Source of the DNA: Roseiarcus sp963820095
GTDB taxonomy: Bacteria; Pseudomonadota; Alphaproteobacteria; Rhizobiales; Beijerinckiaceae
Direction: 5' to 3'
Length of the DNA stretch: 64,000 bases
Assembly (NCBI GenBank): GCA_963820095.1
Contig: CAWFZA010000020.1
Location: forward strand, 18,187-82,186
Positions within the stretch are counted from its first letter, which is position 1; each line of letters begins with the position of its first letter. The notes beneath the pieces are model-generated. The model was not told the origin of the DNA. It made no database searches and saw only the letters and a program-made list of their open reading frames with translations. Positions 18,368-28,625 of this stretch are shown here, piece by piece. A program made the translations under genes and the position numbers.

Positions 18368-19480
18368 GCCGGGACCCTTGCCAGAGACTGGAAGAGCGCC
18401 AGAATGGCCCGCCGGAAGATCATCGCCAAAGCGCCTAGACAGGCGGCGACCGGCACCGTCCACACGAAGACAGCCGCGGACGGCGCGCCGACTGCGAGAG
18501 TGGTGGCTGCAATCCCGAGCATACGCACGCCAGCAAACGCGAGAATCGCTCCCGCGATCGCGACGCCTCGCCCCTGCCGGGTGGTGCGCGCCTCCCCTAG
18601 CGCCGCAAAGGCAATGAGACCGCCGGCGACGGCATAGAGGGGACTGGCCAGGCGGTCCAGCAGTTCACTGCGAATATGGCCGGCCAGGACCGGATCCGCT
18701 CGATCCTTCGCGTCCGGCGCGATCAACTGCGCGGTGGACCGTTCGCGCGGCCTTTTCATCGCGCTGACCGCGTGCATGAACTGCGACAAGTCTATCGTGT
18801 AGTCGTCGAAAGTCACCATCGCCGAATCGCCGGCGGACTGGGGTCGTAACAAGACGCCCTTGGACAGCTGAAGATAGCTCACTCCGTCTCGATCGACCGC
18901 TTTTCCAGCTTCAGCGATATACGTCGTGACGCGCGTCGGATCACGTAAGTCCTGCATAAACACTCCGTGAAGAGCTCCATCGGGCGTCCGCTCGCGAAAA
19001 TGAAATATGAACCCCGCTTCCAGCGGGGAGAATGCGCCCGGGCGGGCGAAGTTGGCGATGAAATCGGCGTGAACAAAGGCCGTCAGAAGTCTCGATCGCG
19101 CCGAAACTCCAAGGTTGAACCTGGATATAGAGGACGGCCACGACCGCACATACAACCCCTGAGAGGAGTGCGAACGGGCGCAACAGCCGAGTGGGCGACA
19201 TGCCCGAAGCGGCCATGACGACCAGCTCGCTGTCGCCGTTGAGCTTGTTGAGGGTATAAAGAATGCCGGCAAACAGCGCCACGGGCGCGATAAAGGCCAC
19301 CAGCGCGGGGAGCGCTAGCGCGGTGATCCAGAGAAACAGCAGAATGGTCTGGCCCTTGCTGGTGATCAGATCGATCTGCCGTAGGGCCTGGGTCACCCAT
19401 ACGACGCCGGTCAGAACCACCAGACCGGCGACACAGGCTGTCGTCGCCGTCCTGAAGAGATAGCGCTCAATCTTGATCAT
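18364..19480 (-). CDS. lptF: LPS export ABC transporter permease LptF, one frame break
   Basis: Partner of LptG, about 371 residues in two frames. The first starts MIKIERYLFRTATTACVAGL and runs through PALVAFIAPVALFAGILYTL and LVVMAASGMSPTRLLRPFAL to the start of the periplasmic domain. The second continues with FVHADFIANFARPGAFSPLE, QLSKGVLLRPQSAGDS and C-terminal helices (LASPLYAVAGGLIAFAALGE). The switch lies at about 19085-19110 and equals one extra base. It is the first gene of the leftward lptF-lptG-lptD-pdxA-rsmA run, and its promoter shares the 253-base intergenic region with pepA. Confidence 0.88.
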
Positions 19481-19733
19481 CGCCGGCGTATCGCATGGAT
19501 CGTTCGCGAGCTCCGCGTCAGGGCGCGGCCGTCCGCCCGTTGCGCTTGCCCCATGCGCGGTTCCGTTGCAAGGCGACTTGCTCCCCGTCACTGCCTAACC
19601 GACTGAATATGTCCGGCAATCGCGGCGGCTTATTGACGAGCGCAGCAAACCCCCTGATATGTCGGCGTCCGCCAGCGACGCCGCGTCGGTTGGTCTGAAG
19701 TCCTTAAATCCGAACATGGGATAGGCGTTGGGT

Positions 19734-21236
19734 ATGAGCGGAGCCGTCAAGATCTCCTTTGGATCTCTATCCCCGGCGCCGAAAGGCAGCGCGGCGGTGA
19801 TTTTTGTCGGGGCCGACATGAAGCCCGCCGCGGCCGTGACGTCCCACTTCGGCGATCTCGAGCCGCTGATCCGCGGCGCCGCCCGGGCGTCCAATTTTCG
19901 CGCCGCTCCGCGCACGGCGCTCGACATTCTGGCCCCCGCCGGGATCGACGCTTCTCGGCTGGTGGTTATCGGCGTTGGTCCCGGCAAGGATGGGGCGCCG
20001 GTCGATTTCCTCACGCTTGGCGGTTTCACCTTCGGCAAGGTCACGGGCGCGAAGCGCGTGGAGGTCGCGTTTGAGGCGCCGTCAGGAACGTGGGACGCCG
20101 CAGCGGCCGCCGATTTTGCGCTTGGCCTTCGCCTCCGCGGCTACCGATTCGATAAATACAAGACGCGCAAGGGGGACTCGGAAGACAACGGCGCCGAGGC
20201 GCCCGATTTTCTCATCGGCTCGAGCCACGCCGCCGCCGCGCGCGTGGCGGCCCAGGAACGCTTCGCCGTCGCCGAGGGCGTCGAGCTGGCGCGCAACCTG
20301 GTCAATGAGCCGCCCAACGTCCTCTTTCCCGTCGAGTTCGCCGATCGCGCCAAAGCGCTGGAGAAACTCGGCGTCCACGTGGACATCCTTGACGAGAAGG
20401 CGATGGGCAAACTGGGGATGAACGCCCTCATCGCGGTCGGACGAGGTTCGGCTCAGGAGAGCCGGCTGGTCGCGATGCGATGGAACGGCGCCCGTTCGAA
20501 GCGGACGAAGCCGATCGCGGTGGTGGGCAAGGGGGTCTGTTTCGATTCCGGCGGGATCTCGATCAAGCCCTCGGCCGGCATGGAGGACATGAAGGGCGAC
20601 ATGGGCGGCGCGGCCTGCGTCGTCGGGCTCATGCATGCGCTCGCCGCCCGCAAGGCGAAAGTCAACGTGGTCGGCATCATCGGCCTGGTCGAGAACATGC
20701 CGGATGGCGACGCGATGCGGCCAGGCGACATCATCACCTCCTTGTCGGGCCAGACGATCGAGATCGTCAACACGGACGCGGAAGGCCGGCTGGTTCTCGC
20801 CGACGCGCTCTTCTACGCCCAGGAGACCTATGCGCCTCGCGCGATCATCGACCTTGCGACGCTGACCGGAGCCATCATTGTCGCGCTCGGGAACGACGCG
20901 GCCGGCCTCTTCTCCAACAATGACGAGCTCGCCCAGCGGCTGACGGCGGCGGGCGAGGCTTCCGGCGAGAAGGTCTGGCGCATGCCTCTCGGCCCGGCCT
21001 ATGACAAGCTGATCGACTCCAAATTCGCTGATATGAAGAATACCGGGGGCCGGCACGGGGGCTCGATCACCGCCGCGCAGTTCCTGCAGCAATTCGTCAA
21101 GGAGACGCCGTGGGCGCATCTCGATATCGCGGGCACGGCGATGGGGTCGCCGCCCTCGGATATCAATCAGTCCTGGGGCTCGGGCTGGGGCGTGCGTCTT
21201 CTCAATCGTCTCATGGCCAACTCCTACGAAGATTAG
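19734..21236 (+). CDS. pepA: Leucyl aminopeptidase PepA (peptidase family M17)
   Basis: A cytosolic two-metal aminopeptidase, 500 residues, the normal size. The N-terminal macro-like domain (about 1-170) is followed by the catalytic domain: ARNLVNEPPNVLFPVEFADR, IAVVGKGVCFDSGGISIKPS (metal-binding Lys and Asp), MEDMKGDMGGAA, and the family signature NTDAEGRLVLADAL. ATG 19734 is taken; a TTG two codons earlier is possible. It is divergent from lptF, an arrangement conserved in many alphaproteobacteria. It probably shares a transcript with the following envelope protein and holC. Confidence 0.95.
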   Translation: MSGAVKISFGSLSPAPKGSAAVIFVGADMKPAAAVTSHFGDLEPLIRGAARASNFRAAPRTALDILAPAGIDASRLVVIGVGPGKDGAPVDFLTLGGFTFGKVTGAKRVEVAFEAPSGTWDAAAAADFALGLRLRGYRFDKYKTRKGDSEDNGAEAPDFLIGSSHAAAARVAAQERFAVAEGVELARNLVNEPPNVLFPVEFADRAKALEKLGVHVDILDEKAMGKLGMNALIAVGRGSAQESRLVAMRWNGARSKRTKPIAVVGKGVCFDSGGISIKPSAGMEDMKGDMGGAACVVGLMHALAARKAKVNVVGIIGLVENMPDGDAMRPGDIITSLSGQTIEIVNTDAEGRLVLADALFYAQETYAPRAIIDLATLTGAIIVALGNDAAGLFSNNDELAQRLTAAGEASGEKVWRMPLGPAYDKLIDSKFADMKNTGGRHGGSITAAQFLQQFVKETPWAHLDIAGTAMGSPPSDINQSWGSGWGVRLLNRLMANSYED

Positions 21237-21282
21237 GTTCTCCTTGACGAGTTGATTCGAGAATCGGGCTTGAGGGGTCAGG

Positions 21283-21816
21283 ATGCGGATTCGGTCCACG
21301 ATCTTCGCGCTTGCCGCGGCCTGGATCGCCTCGGTCGAGCCTGCGTGGGCGATCGCCGGATGTGACGCCTTTTCCAACGCGCTGCGGACCGAAGCCAGCG
21401 ACATGCAGGTCGAGTTCGGGCGCGCTGTCGTCGTGTCCCGCACGCGCTCCGATTCGAACGTGTTCGACATCACGACGAGGGTGGACGTGGACGCGACGCT
21501 TGCTTGTCGCGGCGATCAATTCGTCCGCTTCGAGGCGCGCATCGGCGAACCCGCCAACGCCCGCACGACCACGAATTTCGAGCGCTTTCAGTCGGCCGCC
21601 CTGAAGGCCGCGCTGGGCTGGGACGGGGCCAAGAGTCGCGGCGTCCTCAAGGGCATGAGCGCGGATGCGGTTGAGTATCTCGCCGCGTCGCGCCAGCGCG
21701 GCGACGTCTATGTCGCGGGCAAGACCGAAGAGCACGAACCCGGCGGCGTGAGCCTCGGGCTGATCGCGACCGGCTCCGACCGCACCTTCGTCATCGTCGG
21801 CCCGGCGGGCCAGTGA
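21283..21816 (+). CDS. Exported protein of unknown function
   Basis: 177 residues with a clear signal peptide (cleavage after about 23, PAWA|IAG). The mature part has two Cys (near residues 27 and 75) that could form a disulfide, and a central strand-rich region VDVDATLACRGDQFVRFEAR. No family is recognised. It lies between pepA and holC and overlaps the holC start by the GTGA junction, so it is co-translated with holC. Confidence 0.75.
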   Translation: MRIRSTIFALAAAWIASVEPAWAIAGCDAFSNALRTEASDMQVEFGRAVVVSRTRSDSNVFDITTRVDVDATLACRGDQFVRFEARIGEPANARTTTNFERFQSAALKAALGWDGAKSRGVLKGMSADAVEYLAASRQRGDVYVAGKTEEHEPGGVSLGLIATGSDRTFVIVGPAGQ

Positions 21817-22265
21817 CCGAGACCCGTTTTTATCATCTCGAGAGGCGACGCTTGGACCAGGCGCTGCCGTCCCTGCTCGAGGCTGCGCTGGAGGACGGGC
21901 GGCGCGTTCTCGTCCGCGCCTCGTCCGATGAAATGGTCGCCGCTCTCAATGAGCGGCTGTGGACCTACGACGACGCGAGCTTTCTGCCGCATGGCGCGGC
22001 TGGCGACGGCGATCCGATGACCCAGCCGGTCTTTCTCACGAGCGAGCTCGAGAACCCGAACGCCGCCACCCTGCTGGTCAGGCTTTCCGGCGCCGAAATC
22101 GCCGACAGCGACGACGCGTTCGAGCTCGTCGCCATCCTGTTCGAGGGGCGCGACGAGGCGGCGCTCGCCGAAGCGCGGGGCGAATGGCGGCGGCTCAAGG
22201 ACCAAGGCGGCGCGATCAGCTATTGGCGCGAGGGCGACGAGGGCGCCTGGGAGCGGGCGCGCTAG
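21813..22265 (+). CDS. holC: DNA polymerase III chi subunit HolC
   Basis: 150 residues, GTG start overlapping the previous stop. HolC links the clamp loader to SSB at the replication fork. Family pattern is visible in RFYHLERRRLDQALPSLLEA, RRVLVRASSDEMVAALNERL, WTYDDASFLPHG and QPVFLTSELENPNAATLLVR. The position downstream of pepA is the usual one in alphaproteobacteria. Confidence 0.9.
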   Translation: MTETRFYHLERRRLDQALPSLLEAALEDGRRVLVRASSDEMVAALNERLWTYDDASFLPHGAAGDGDPMTQPVFLTSELENPNAATLLVRLSGAEIADSDDAFELVAILFEGRDEAALAEARGEWRRLKDQGGAISYWREGDEGAWERAR

Positions 22266-22472
22266 GTTTACGCGCGCAAGGCCGAGCATGACGGCCAAGG
22301 CGGTTCCAACAGGGATCGCCATAAGAGCCGCGAATCTCCAACATCCCATATGTTCACTATATGTTCCCACCGGAATCTCGTTCCCGCTCGCTGATCGACC
22401 GGCGGGAGAAGAGAAGCCGTGGCCCCGCTTTGGTTGCATCCGCGGCTGGAGGAGGTCCGCAAGGACCCTACT

Positions 22473-24266
22473 TCACCGCCTCCACCGCCGGCTCCGCTCT
22501 GCGACGGGGCCGCGGGCGTGTTTGTGCTCCTCGATGCGCTTGGCCTTCGCGGCGGCCTGCCGCGTCGCGTCGGAGAGCTGGTACATCTCCTGATGGTCGA
22601 AGTCGTCCGAGGTCCGAAGCGCCTCGTCGGTGTAGGCCTTGGCGCTCGGATCGCGCTCGAGCCGCCGCGTCCAGAAGTGGATCTTGGCGAACATCGCCAA
22701 AATCCTGCCGTAGGTCACGACCTGCCCGCCCCAGTGGCGGACGTAAAAGACAAGCGGGTTCTCGAGCGGCATGCCGGGCCTGCGGTCGCGGCGATAGCGT
22801 CGGCGGATCATGCCGGTTTCGAGCGGGTAGATGTTGTAGAAGTGGAAGCTCGCCCAGAACCAGGTGAGCAGGTAGGCGACCGTGTCCGGGCGCGGGCCCC
22901 CGGCCACCGCGCGGCGGATCACCGTCTTGATGTGCTCGGGCGTGTAATAGGTGCGCCACGCGAGGCGGTAGGCCTCCTGCCATTCCTCGCGTGTCATGCG
23001 CGGGTGGTCGGTCGTGACATGCTCGAGGTCGAACTTGTTGAGGTCGGGGTCGATGTCGATCCCCTTCGCCACCGCCTTGGCGTGATCCTCGCTGCCCGGA
23101 AGCGGCGTCAGGATCGAGAATTCGAGGATGTCGAGCGGCAGCTCGCGCTGGATGATCTGGATGCGCTTGACCAGCGATTCCGGCGTGTCGTTGGGGAAGC
23201 CGATGATATAGCCGCAATAGGTGATGACCCGGCGCTTCCGCCATTCGAGCAGAAGCTCGCGATAGTCGGAGATGTGGTTCTGCTTCTTCTTCGCCGCCGC
23301 GAGGTTGTCGGGGTCGATGTTCTCGAGCCCGATGAACACCCGCTTGACGCCGGCGGCAACCGCCTTCTCGATGAAACGCGGAATCTTGTGGCAGGCCGTG
23401 TCGACCTGGATGATGAAGCGCGAATGGATGCCCTGCTGGCGCAATTCGATCAGCCGGTCGAAGATCAATTCCCAGTTGCGGTTGCGGGCGAGGTTGTCGT
23501 CGGTGATGAAGAAGTAGCGGACGCCAGTGGCGACGTTGATCCGCACCAGCGCTTCGACGTCGTCGGCGGTGCGATAACGCGACTTGCGCCCCTGAACGTT
23601 GATGATGGTGCAGAACGAGCAGAGGAACGGACAGCCCCGCCCTGCGTCGAAACTCGAGATCATGCCGAGCGTGCGCCCCACGCGCTCGGGCGGCATGTAG
23701 GGACCGGTCGCGCCTTCGAGCCCCGGCAGATCGTGGAGGTAATTGTAGATCGGCTTGAGCTTGCCCGCCGCGGCGTCGCGCAAGACCTCGTCGAACCGCC
23801 CTTCCGCTTCGCCCGCATAGAGCGAAATCCCGAGGTCGAGCGCTTCTTTGAGCGAATCAGGCGTCTCCGGCAACATGGAGAGGCAGCCCGAGACATGGAA
23901 CCCGCCGATCACCACCGGCACGCCTGCGGCCCGCAGGGGCTTTGCGCAGTCCATCACGCGGGGGAACTGATTCGACTGGACGCCGACAAAGCCGACCATG
24001 CCGAAACCGCCGTTGTCCTTTATCTGGCGGGCGATGCGGTCAGGCCGGACGCGCGTGTTGGTCTCGTCGACGGGAAAGATCTCGATATCCACGTCCTCGC
24101 CAAGGACCTGATCTTCCATGCATTTCTGCGCGATGCCGAACAGACAGGCGAGCGAATTGGAGGGCAGCGCCGACTTCCACCACTGGATGATGTAGCCCTC
24201 GTCGTCGTAGTGCGACGGCTTGACAAGAAAAAGCAGAAATCGTCGACGCGTGGCGATATCCGGCAT
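22473..24266 (-). CDS. B12-binding domain radical SAM protein
   Basis: 597 residues. The N-terminal part (about 1-170) fits a cobalamin-binding Rossmann domain (GFGMVGFVGVQSNQFPRVMD, then PVVIGGFHVSG). The radical SAM core begins with GRGCPFLCSFCTI (about 210-222), the CxxxCxxC cluster site, followed by YFFITDDNLARNRNWE, VFIGLENIDPDNLAAAKKKQ and TYCGYIIGFPNDTPES. A C-terminal helical part of about 150 residues ends in a basic tail. Members modify lipids, peptidoglycan or natural products; the substrate is not evident. A SAM methyltransferase lies 123 bases upstream on the same strand and may act with it. Confidence 0.85.
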   Translation of the reverse strand: MPDIATRRRFLLFLVKPSHYDDEGYIIQWWKSALPSNSLACLFGIAQKCMEDQVLGEDVDIEIFPVDETNTRVRPDRIARQIKDNGGFGMVGFVGVQSNQFPRVMDCAKPLRAAGVPVVIGGFHVSGCLSMLPETPDSLKEALDLGISLYAGEAEGRFDEVLRDAAAGKLKPIYNYLHDLPGLEGATGPYMPPERVGRTLGMISSFDAGRGCPFLCSFCTIINVQGRKSRYRTADDVEALVRINVATGVRYFFITDDNLARNRNWELIFDRLIELRQQGIHSRFIIQVDTACHKIPRFIEKAVAAGVKRVFIGLENIDPDNLAAAKKKQNHISDYRELLLEWRKRRVITYCGYIIGFPNDTPESLVKRIQIIQRELPLDILEFSILTPLPGSEDHAKAVAKGIDIDPDLNKFDLEHVTTDHPRMTREEWQEAYRLAWRTYYTPEHIKTVIRRAVAGGPRPDTVAYLLTWFWASFHFYNIYPLETGMIRRRYRRDRRPGMPLENPLVFYVRHWGGQVVTYGRILAMFAKIHFWTRRLERDPSAKAYTDEALRTSDDFDHQEMYQLSDATRQAAAKAKRIEEHKHARGPVAERSRRWRR

Positions 24267-24389
24267 GTCACGTTCCCCACGGGCGCGATGGCCCGCCGAA
24301 TCTGGCCCTGCTCTAGTCCCCTATCGCGACCGTTACCAGTCCTCGCCCGAATGCGCAATCGGCCCCGTCTGGAGGCGGCGACGCGCCGT

Positions 24390-25202
24390 TTAGCGAGCGA
24401 TTGTCACGCGCAGGTAGGTCGCGGGGATCAGGGTCGCGCCGGCGACGGCGCTCTTGTTTTCTCTGATGAAGAGATCGTCCAGTTCCTTTTTGAGGTCTTC
24501 GCTGCGGCCGTTCCTCTCCGCGGCCTCGAAGGCGTTCATCGTCGGCCCATAATATTTTCTGAAGGCGTCGACCAGCTCCGTGGGCGGAGAGGCAAAGCGG
24601 AAGGTATACGTGTCTCGAACGAACGCGAGGCTGTCTTTCGGGATGCCGGCGGCGGCAAACCTTTCGATCACGTGGCTCTCGATCCCCCAAGTCATGGGGC
24701 TGACGAAGCCCTCAGGCGGCGGCGGCGAATAGGCGGAGCTGATCTTCAGGATTTGCGCGACCAGCGTCGGGTCATTCGGAATCCAGTTGCCCATCACGAT
24801 CCGGCCGCCGGGGCGCGTGACGCGGGTCATCTCTCTGGCGACGTCGAACGGTTTTGGCGCGAACATCGCGCCGAAGATGCTCACGACGAGATCGAAGGCG
24901 CCGTCCTTGAGATCGCGCAGGTCGGTGGCGTCGCCTTCCTGGAATTTGCAGTTCGCAAGTCCGGCTGCCTTCGCGCGCCTGTTGCCGGCCTCGACGAGAT
25001 TCGCGGCGATATCCATCCCGAGGACATCCGCCCCCAATCGGGCCTCCGGCAACGCTGTCGTGCCATCGCCGCAGCCGAGATCCAGAATCTTCATGCCGGT
25101 CGTGACGCCGAGGTTCTGAACGAGCTTCTCTCCGCTTTCCCTCATGCTCTCGGCAATGCGGGTGAAGTCGCCCTTTTCCCACAGCGCCTTGTTCGGATTC
25201 AT
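24390..25202 (-). CDS. Class I SAM-dependent methyltransferase
   Basis: 270 residues. Motif I MKILDLGCGDGTTALPEARL (about 37-56), acidic motif II DVLGMDIAANLV (about 59-70), motif III GDATDLRDLKDGAFDLVVSI (about 89-108) and the VTRPGGRIVMGNWIP strand are all present. The C-terminal half resembles UbiE/Coq5-like small-molecule methyltransferases. The substrate is unknown. Start ATG 25202 follows GGAGGAAA. Confidence 0.85.
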   Translation of the reverse strand: MNPNKALWEKGDFTRIAESMRESGEKLVQNLGVTTGMKILDLGCGDGTTALPEARLGADVLGMDIAANLVEAGNRRAKAAGLANCKFQEGDATDLRDLKDGAFDLVVSIFGAMFAPKPFDVAREMTRVTRPGGRIVMGNWIPNDPTLVAQILKISSAYSPPPPEGFVSPMTWGIESHVIERFAAAGIPKDSLAFVRDTYTFRFASPPTELVDAFRKYYGPTMNAFEAAERNGRSEDLKKELDDLFIRENKSAVAGATLIPATYLRVTIAR

Positions 25203-25268
25203 GGATTTCCTCCCGCACCCGACTGTGCCACTGCGTGGCTAGATGGGACAACGAAAACATGCAACGGA

Positions 25269-28200
25269 CTAACTCGACAATTCGTCAAGCAGCATCTTCG
25301 CCTCTCTCAGATCGTGCATCGCACCACCTTGGGTGAACCGATTGTAGATCGGCGCAAGGAGATCGGTCGCATCCGCTCGACGCCCGAATTTGGCGCGCAA
25401 CCGGGCAAGGGTGGTCGCCGCTCTAAGCTCCCAGAACCTGGCCTCCTGTCGCTGCGCAATCGCGATGGCTGCTGTCAGAAATTCGTCGGCCTCCGAACGG
25501 CTAGCGCCCGGCGACGCCAAAAGCATTTCCGCCCTAAATCTGAGCAGTTCGGATTCGTACCACCGCTCGCCTGTCGTCGTCGCCGCGTGGAGGGCGGAAT
25601 CAAAAAGGCTCAGCGCGCCTTCGACGTCACCCGCGGCCGCCCTGGTCCGGCCCACGATTGCGATCCGGATTGGCAAATGAAAGCGCCGCGACGGAAATGA
25701 TTTCAGCGTTTCCAAGGCCGCTTCGGCCTGACGAACGCCCGCGGCCTCCCCTCGCATTGCTCTCACCCACCCGAGCATGATGTTGTCGGCGGCGATATAG
25801 CCCGCCAACGAGTATTTCTCGGCGATCGACATACTCGCGTGCAGATGGCCTTCGGCGTCGCCCGGACGATCGAGGATGGTGCAGAATTCCGCGCGAAACA
25901 TGTGCGAGTGTGAAATGCTCGGCTTGTGGTCGAGGCGCTCGCTCAGTTCGAGAGACTTCAGGCTCTCGGCCTCGGCTTGATCAAGATCGCCCAACATCAT
26001 CAGGCTCAGAGCGCGCATGCCGAGCGAGCAGCAGCCGGGGTCATGGGCGCCATAGAACAACGCGAGATTCCCATGGACGTCCATTCGGTAGTTCGCCAAC
26101 AACTGATCGATGTGGGCCATCGCCGCGAGCGGAGCGCCTTCCGCAACCATTTGTGACCCGCCAGCGTGATGGGCCTGAACGATATATTCGGGCTCGTTCG
26201 TGTCCTTGAGCAGGCCGAAAATCTCATGATAAAGGGCATGCGCGCGGACGTGGTGACCGTTGGAGTGCGCTCCCATCCACTGTCCCCAAACGGATCGGAA
26301 CAACTCCGTCGGGCGACCAAGCCTTTCTGCCACCGCGCGCGACGCTTCATAAATACGCGATGCAGAAGGACTGTCCCACCCGTCGAGCGCCATTCGTGAG
26401 ACGCCCTCGATTGAAAGGAAGGTGAGCTCCCACTCATCGCGTTCAACCCCCGGCGCCAAGTTCGAAATGACCTTCATCGCCCTTTCGACGTGGCCAAGCG
26501 CTTCAATATAGGCTAACCGCGCTGCGGCTCGTTCTGCGGCGCGGCGCCAATATTCAAGCGCGCGCTCGCTCGCTTCCGCCTCGGTGTAATGGTGGGCCAG
26601 CAACTCGGGTTCGCGCTCGGCGACCTCCGAGAAGCGGTCAGCCAACACGTCGCCGATGCGCCTATGCAGCTCTCGCCGCTTCGCCCTTAAGACGGTGTGA
26701 AACGCGGCGTCCTGGATCAAAGCGTGCTTAAAGATATAGCGGGAATTCGGCGGCGCGCCCTGTCGACCCAGGAGGTCAGAGCGCACAAGGCTTTCCAGGT
26801 CGGCCTCCAGGTTTGCGCGAGAGGTCGGACTTATCGCCGCGATGAGTTCATAAGGAAACTCTCGGCCAATAATCGACGCGGTAAGAGCAACCTCCTTCGC
26901 CGTTCCCAATCGGTCGAGTCGCGCTACAAGAGAATCCTGAAGGGTTGACGGTATGGCGAATTCGCGATTCGATCGCCGCAAAACATAGCGGTCGCTCAGC
27001 TCTTCCAAGTCGCCAGATTCCACTAAGGATCGCGTGATCTCCTCGATGAAAAGAGGGACTCCTTGCGACTTCGCGGAAATCTGCTGGACAACGGGATCGG
27101 GCAACGCCTTGCCGCCGGCCGCTTTGTGAATAAGCTCGGCAACTTCGCTCTGCCCCAAGTGGCTCAGCTTAAGTTCCGTCACGTGGCCCGATTCGAGCCA
27201 TGACGGCGAGAATTCCGGGCGGTAGGCGACGACGCTCATTGCCGGCAGATTTACCGCTCGATGAATGATGTTGCTTACCAATTCCAGCGATGTGGGATCG
27301 AACCAGTGCACGTCCTCGAACACAAGGAGCAACGGACCGCGACTTGATAGCGCCGCTAGCTGCTCGGCCAGCGTCTCCATCGTGCGTTGCTTCTGAACCT
27401 GCTCATTGATTTGCAGCACCGCATAGCGTCGCGCAAATGGGATCGACAAGAGGGTCGCCAAAAGCGGAGCAGCGTCTGCCTTGCTCTCAGGCGAGCCCTC
27501 GATCGCCGCCTCCAACTTGTCCAGCTTCGCGTCAGTGGTGTCAGCACCGGTAATGCCCGCAGCCCATTCGAGCTGACGAATGAACGGATAAAGTGGGCTG
27601 CTGGTGTGAAAGGGCGAGCCGAAATAGTGCAGGCACGCGATTGACGAATCATCCAGGCTCTCCCGGAAAGCCTCGATTATGCGTGACTTTCCCAAGCCTG
27701 CAGGGCCAGATAGAAGCACGATCTGCTGCTCGCCACGCTTCGCCTGGTCCCAGCGGTGGCGCAACAAGCCAATTTCTTCGTTGCGCCCGACGAACGGCGT
27801 GAGACCCCTGACAATGCGGGCGTCAAACCGTCCGCGCGTGTTGCTTTCGCCGAGAACCCGCCACAGCGCGACAGGGCGAGAAATGCCTTTGAGTTCGTGC
27901 TGGCCGAGGTCGCGATAGCTAAACACGGCGCCGGCCAGATGATGAGTTGAATCCGCGATAACCACTGAATTGGGGGACGCCGCTGCTTGAATCCTTGCGG
28001 CAAGATTCAAGGTCTCACCGACCGCCACTCTTTCCTGGGCGCCGCCTTCGCCAATCAGTTCGCCAACGACGACCAATCCCGTGGCGACGCCGATCCGAAC
28101 TTGCAGTATTAGCCCCGGCTGGACGTCGATCGCGCCGACCGAGTCGATAAGCGCCAATCCAGTTCGAAGCGCGCGTTCCGCGTCGTCTTCGTGCGCCTCT

Positions 28201-28625
28201 GGGTAGCCGAAATAGGCCAGAACTCCATCACCCAGGTATTTGGCGATCGAACCGCCGAATCTGCCGACGGCGGTGGCGCAAGTCCGCTGGAAAGCCCTAA
28301 TGACCTCGGCGAAATCCTCCGGATCCAAATTCGCGGAGAGCGCGGTCGAATCGACGAGGTCGATAAACATTACCGATAGCTGTCGACGCTCTGCGGCCTC
28401 GTTGAGATGCGGTGCAGCCGCGACTTGAGGTCCGGGTTTCTCAGCCGTCTCGAGATCGCGGATGGCCCGCAAAATCTTTTTTCGGTCTCCGAGAACGACC
28501 CCGAGCCCCTCCAGATCTTGATCAGTCAGATCGCGGAGAACGCCAAAATCAATTCGATTCTCTGCGAAGCGCCCAGCGTACTCGGCCAAACCAAGCGAAG
28601 CGAGCCAATCTCCGACGGTCGCCAT
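25269..28625 (-). CDS. SAM-domain adenylate/guanylate cyclase with AAA ATPase and TPR region
   Basis: 1118 residues. An N-terminal sterile alpha motif (MATVGDWLASLGLAEYAGRF to about 60) is followed by a class III nucleotide cyclase domain (about 83-260: MFIDLVDSTALSAN with the metal Asp, and KYLGDGVLAYFGYPEAHEDD). Then comes an ATPase of AAA/STAND type with Walker A GPAGLGKSR (about 306-314) and Walker B LLLVFEDVHW, and a long C-terminal TPR-like helical region (about 650-1118). This layout is a known family of soluble cyclases in alphaproteobacteria. Whether it makes cAMP or cGMP cannot be told. The ATG at 28625 is preferred over 28697 because GGAGG lies just upstream. No membrane segment is seen. 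Confidence 0.85.
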   Translation of the reverse strand: MATVGDWLASLGLAEYAGRFAENRIDFGVLRDLTDQDLEGLGVVLGDRKKILRAIRDLETAEKPGPQVAAAPHLNEAAERRQLSVMFIDLVDSTALSANLDPEDFAEVIRAFQRTCATAVGRFGGSIAKYLGDGVLAYFGYPEAHEDDAERALRTGLALIDSVGAIDVQPGLILQVRIGVATGLVVVGELIGEGGAQERVAVGETLNLAARIQAAASPNSVVIADSTHHLAGAVFSYRDLGQHELKGISRPVALWRVLGESNTRGRFDARIVRGLTPFVGRNEEIGLLRHRWDQAKRGEQQIVLLSGPAGLGKSRIIEAFRESLDDSSIACLHYFGSPFHTSSPLYPFIRQLEWAAGITGADTTDAKLDKLEAAIEGSPESKADAAPLLATLLSIPFARRYAVLQINEQVQKQRTMETLAEQLAALSSRGPLLLVFEDVHWFDPTSLELVSNIIHRAVNLPAMSVVAYRPEFSPSWLESGHVTELKLSHLGQSEVAELIHKAAGGKALPDPVVQQISAKSQGVPLFIEEITRSLVESGDLEELSDRYVLRRSNREFAIPSTLQDSLVARLDRLGTAKEVALTASIIGREFPYELIAAISPTSRANLEADLESLVRSDLLGRQGAPPNSRYIFKHALIQDAAFHTVLRAKRRELHRRIGDVLADRFSEVAEREPELLAHHYTEAEASERALEYWRRAAERAAARLAYIEALGHVERAMKVISNLAPGVERDEWELTFLSIEGVSRMALDGWDSPSASRIYEASRAVAERLGRPTELFRSVWGQWMGAHSNGHHVRAHALYHEIFGLLKDTNEPEYIVQAHHAGGSQMVAEGAPLAAMAHIDQLLANYRMDVHGNLALFYGAHDPGCCSLGMRALSLMMLGDLDQAEAESLKSLELSERLDHKPSISHSHMFRAEFCTILDRPGDAEGHLHASMSIAEKYSLAGYIAADNIMLGWVRAMRGEAAGVRQAEAALETLKSFPSRRFHLPIRIAIVGRTRAAAGDVEGALSLFDSALHAATTTGERWYESELLRFRAEMLLASPGASRSEADEFLTAAIAIAQRQEARFWELRAATTLARLRAKFGRRADATDLLAPIYNRFTQGGAMHDLREAKMLLDELSS

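Noticed and set aside
20082..21473. A 463-codon minus-strand open frame
   Set aside because: Antisense shadow of pepA, which has intact catalytic motifs.
22419..25700. A 1093-codon open frame on the plus strand
   Set aside because: It runs antisense across the radical SAM protein, the methyltransferase and part of the cyclase, all of which have clear motifs; it has the composition of a GC-rich shadow.
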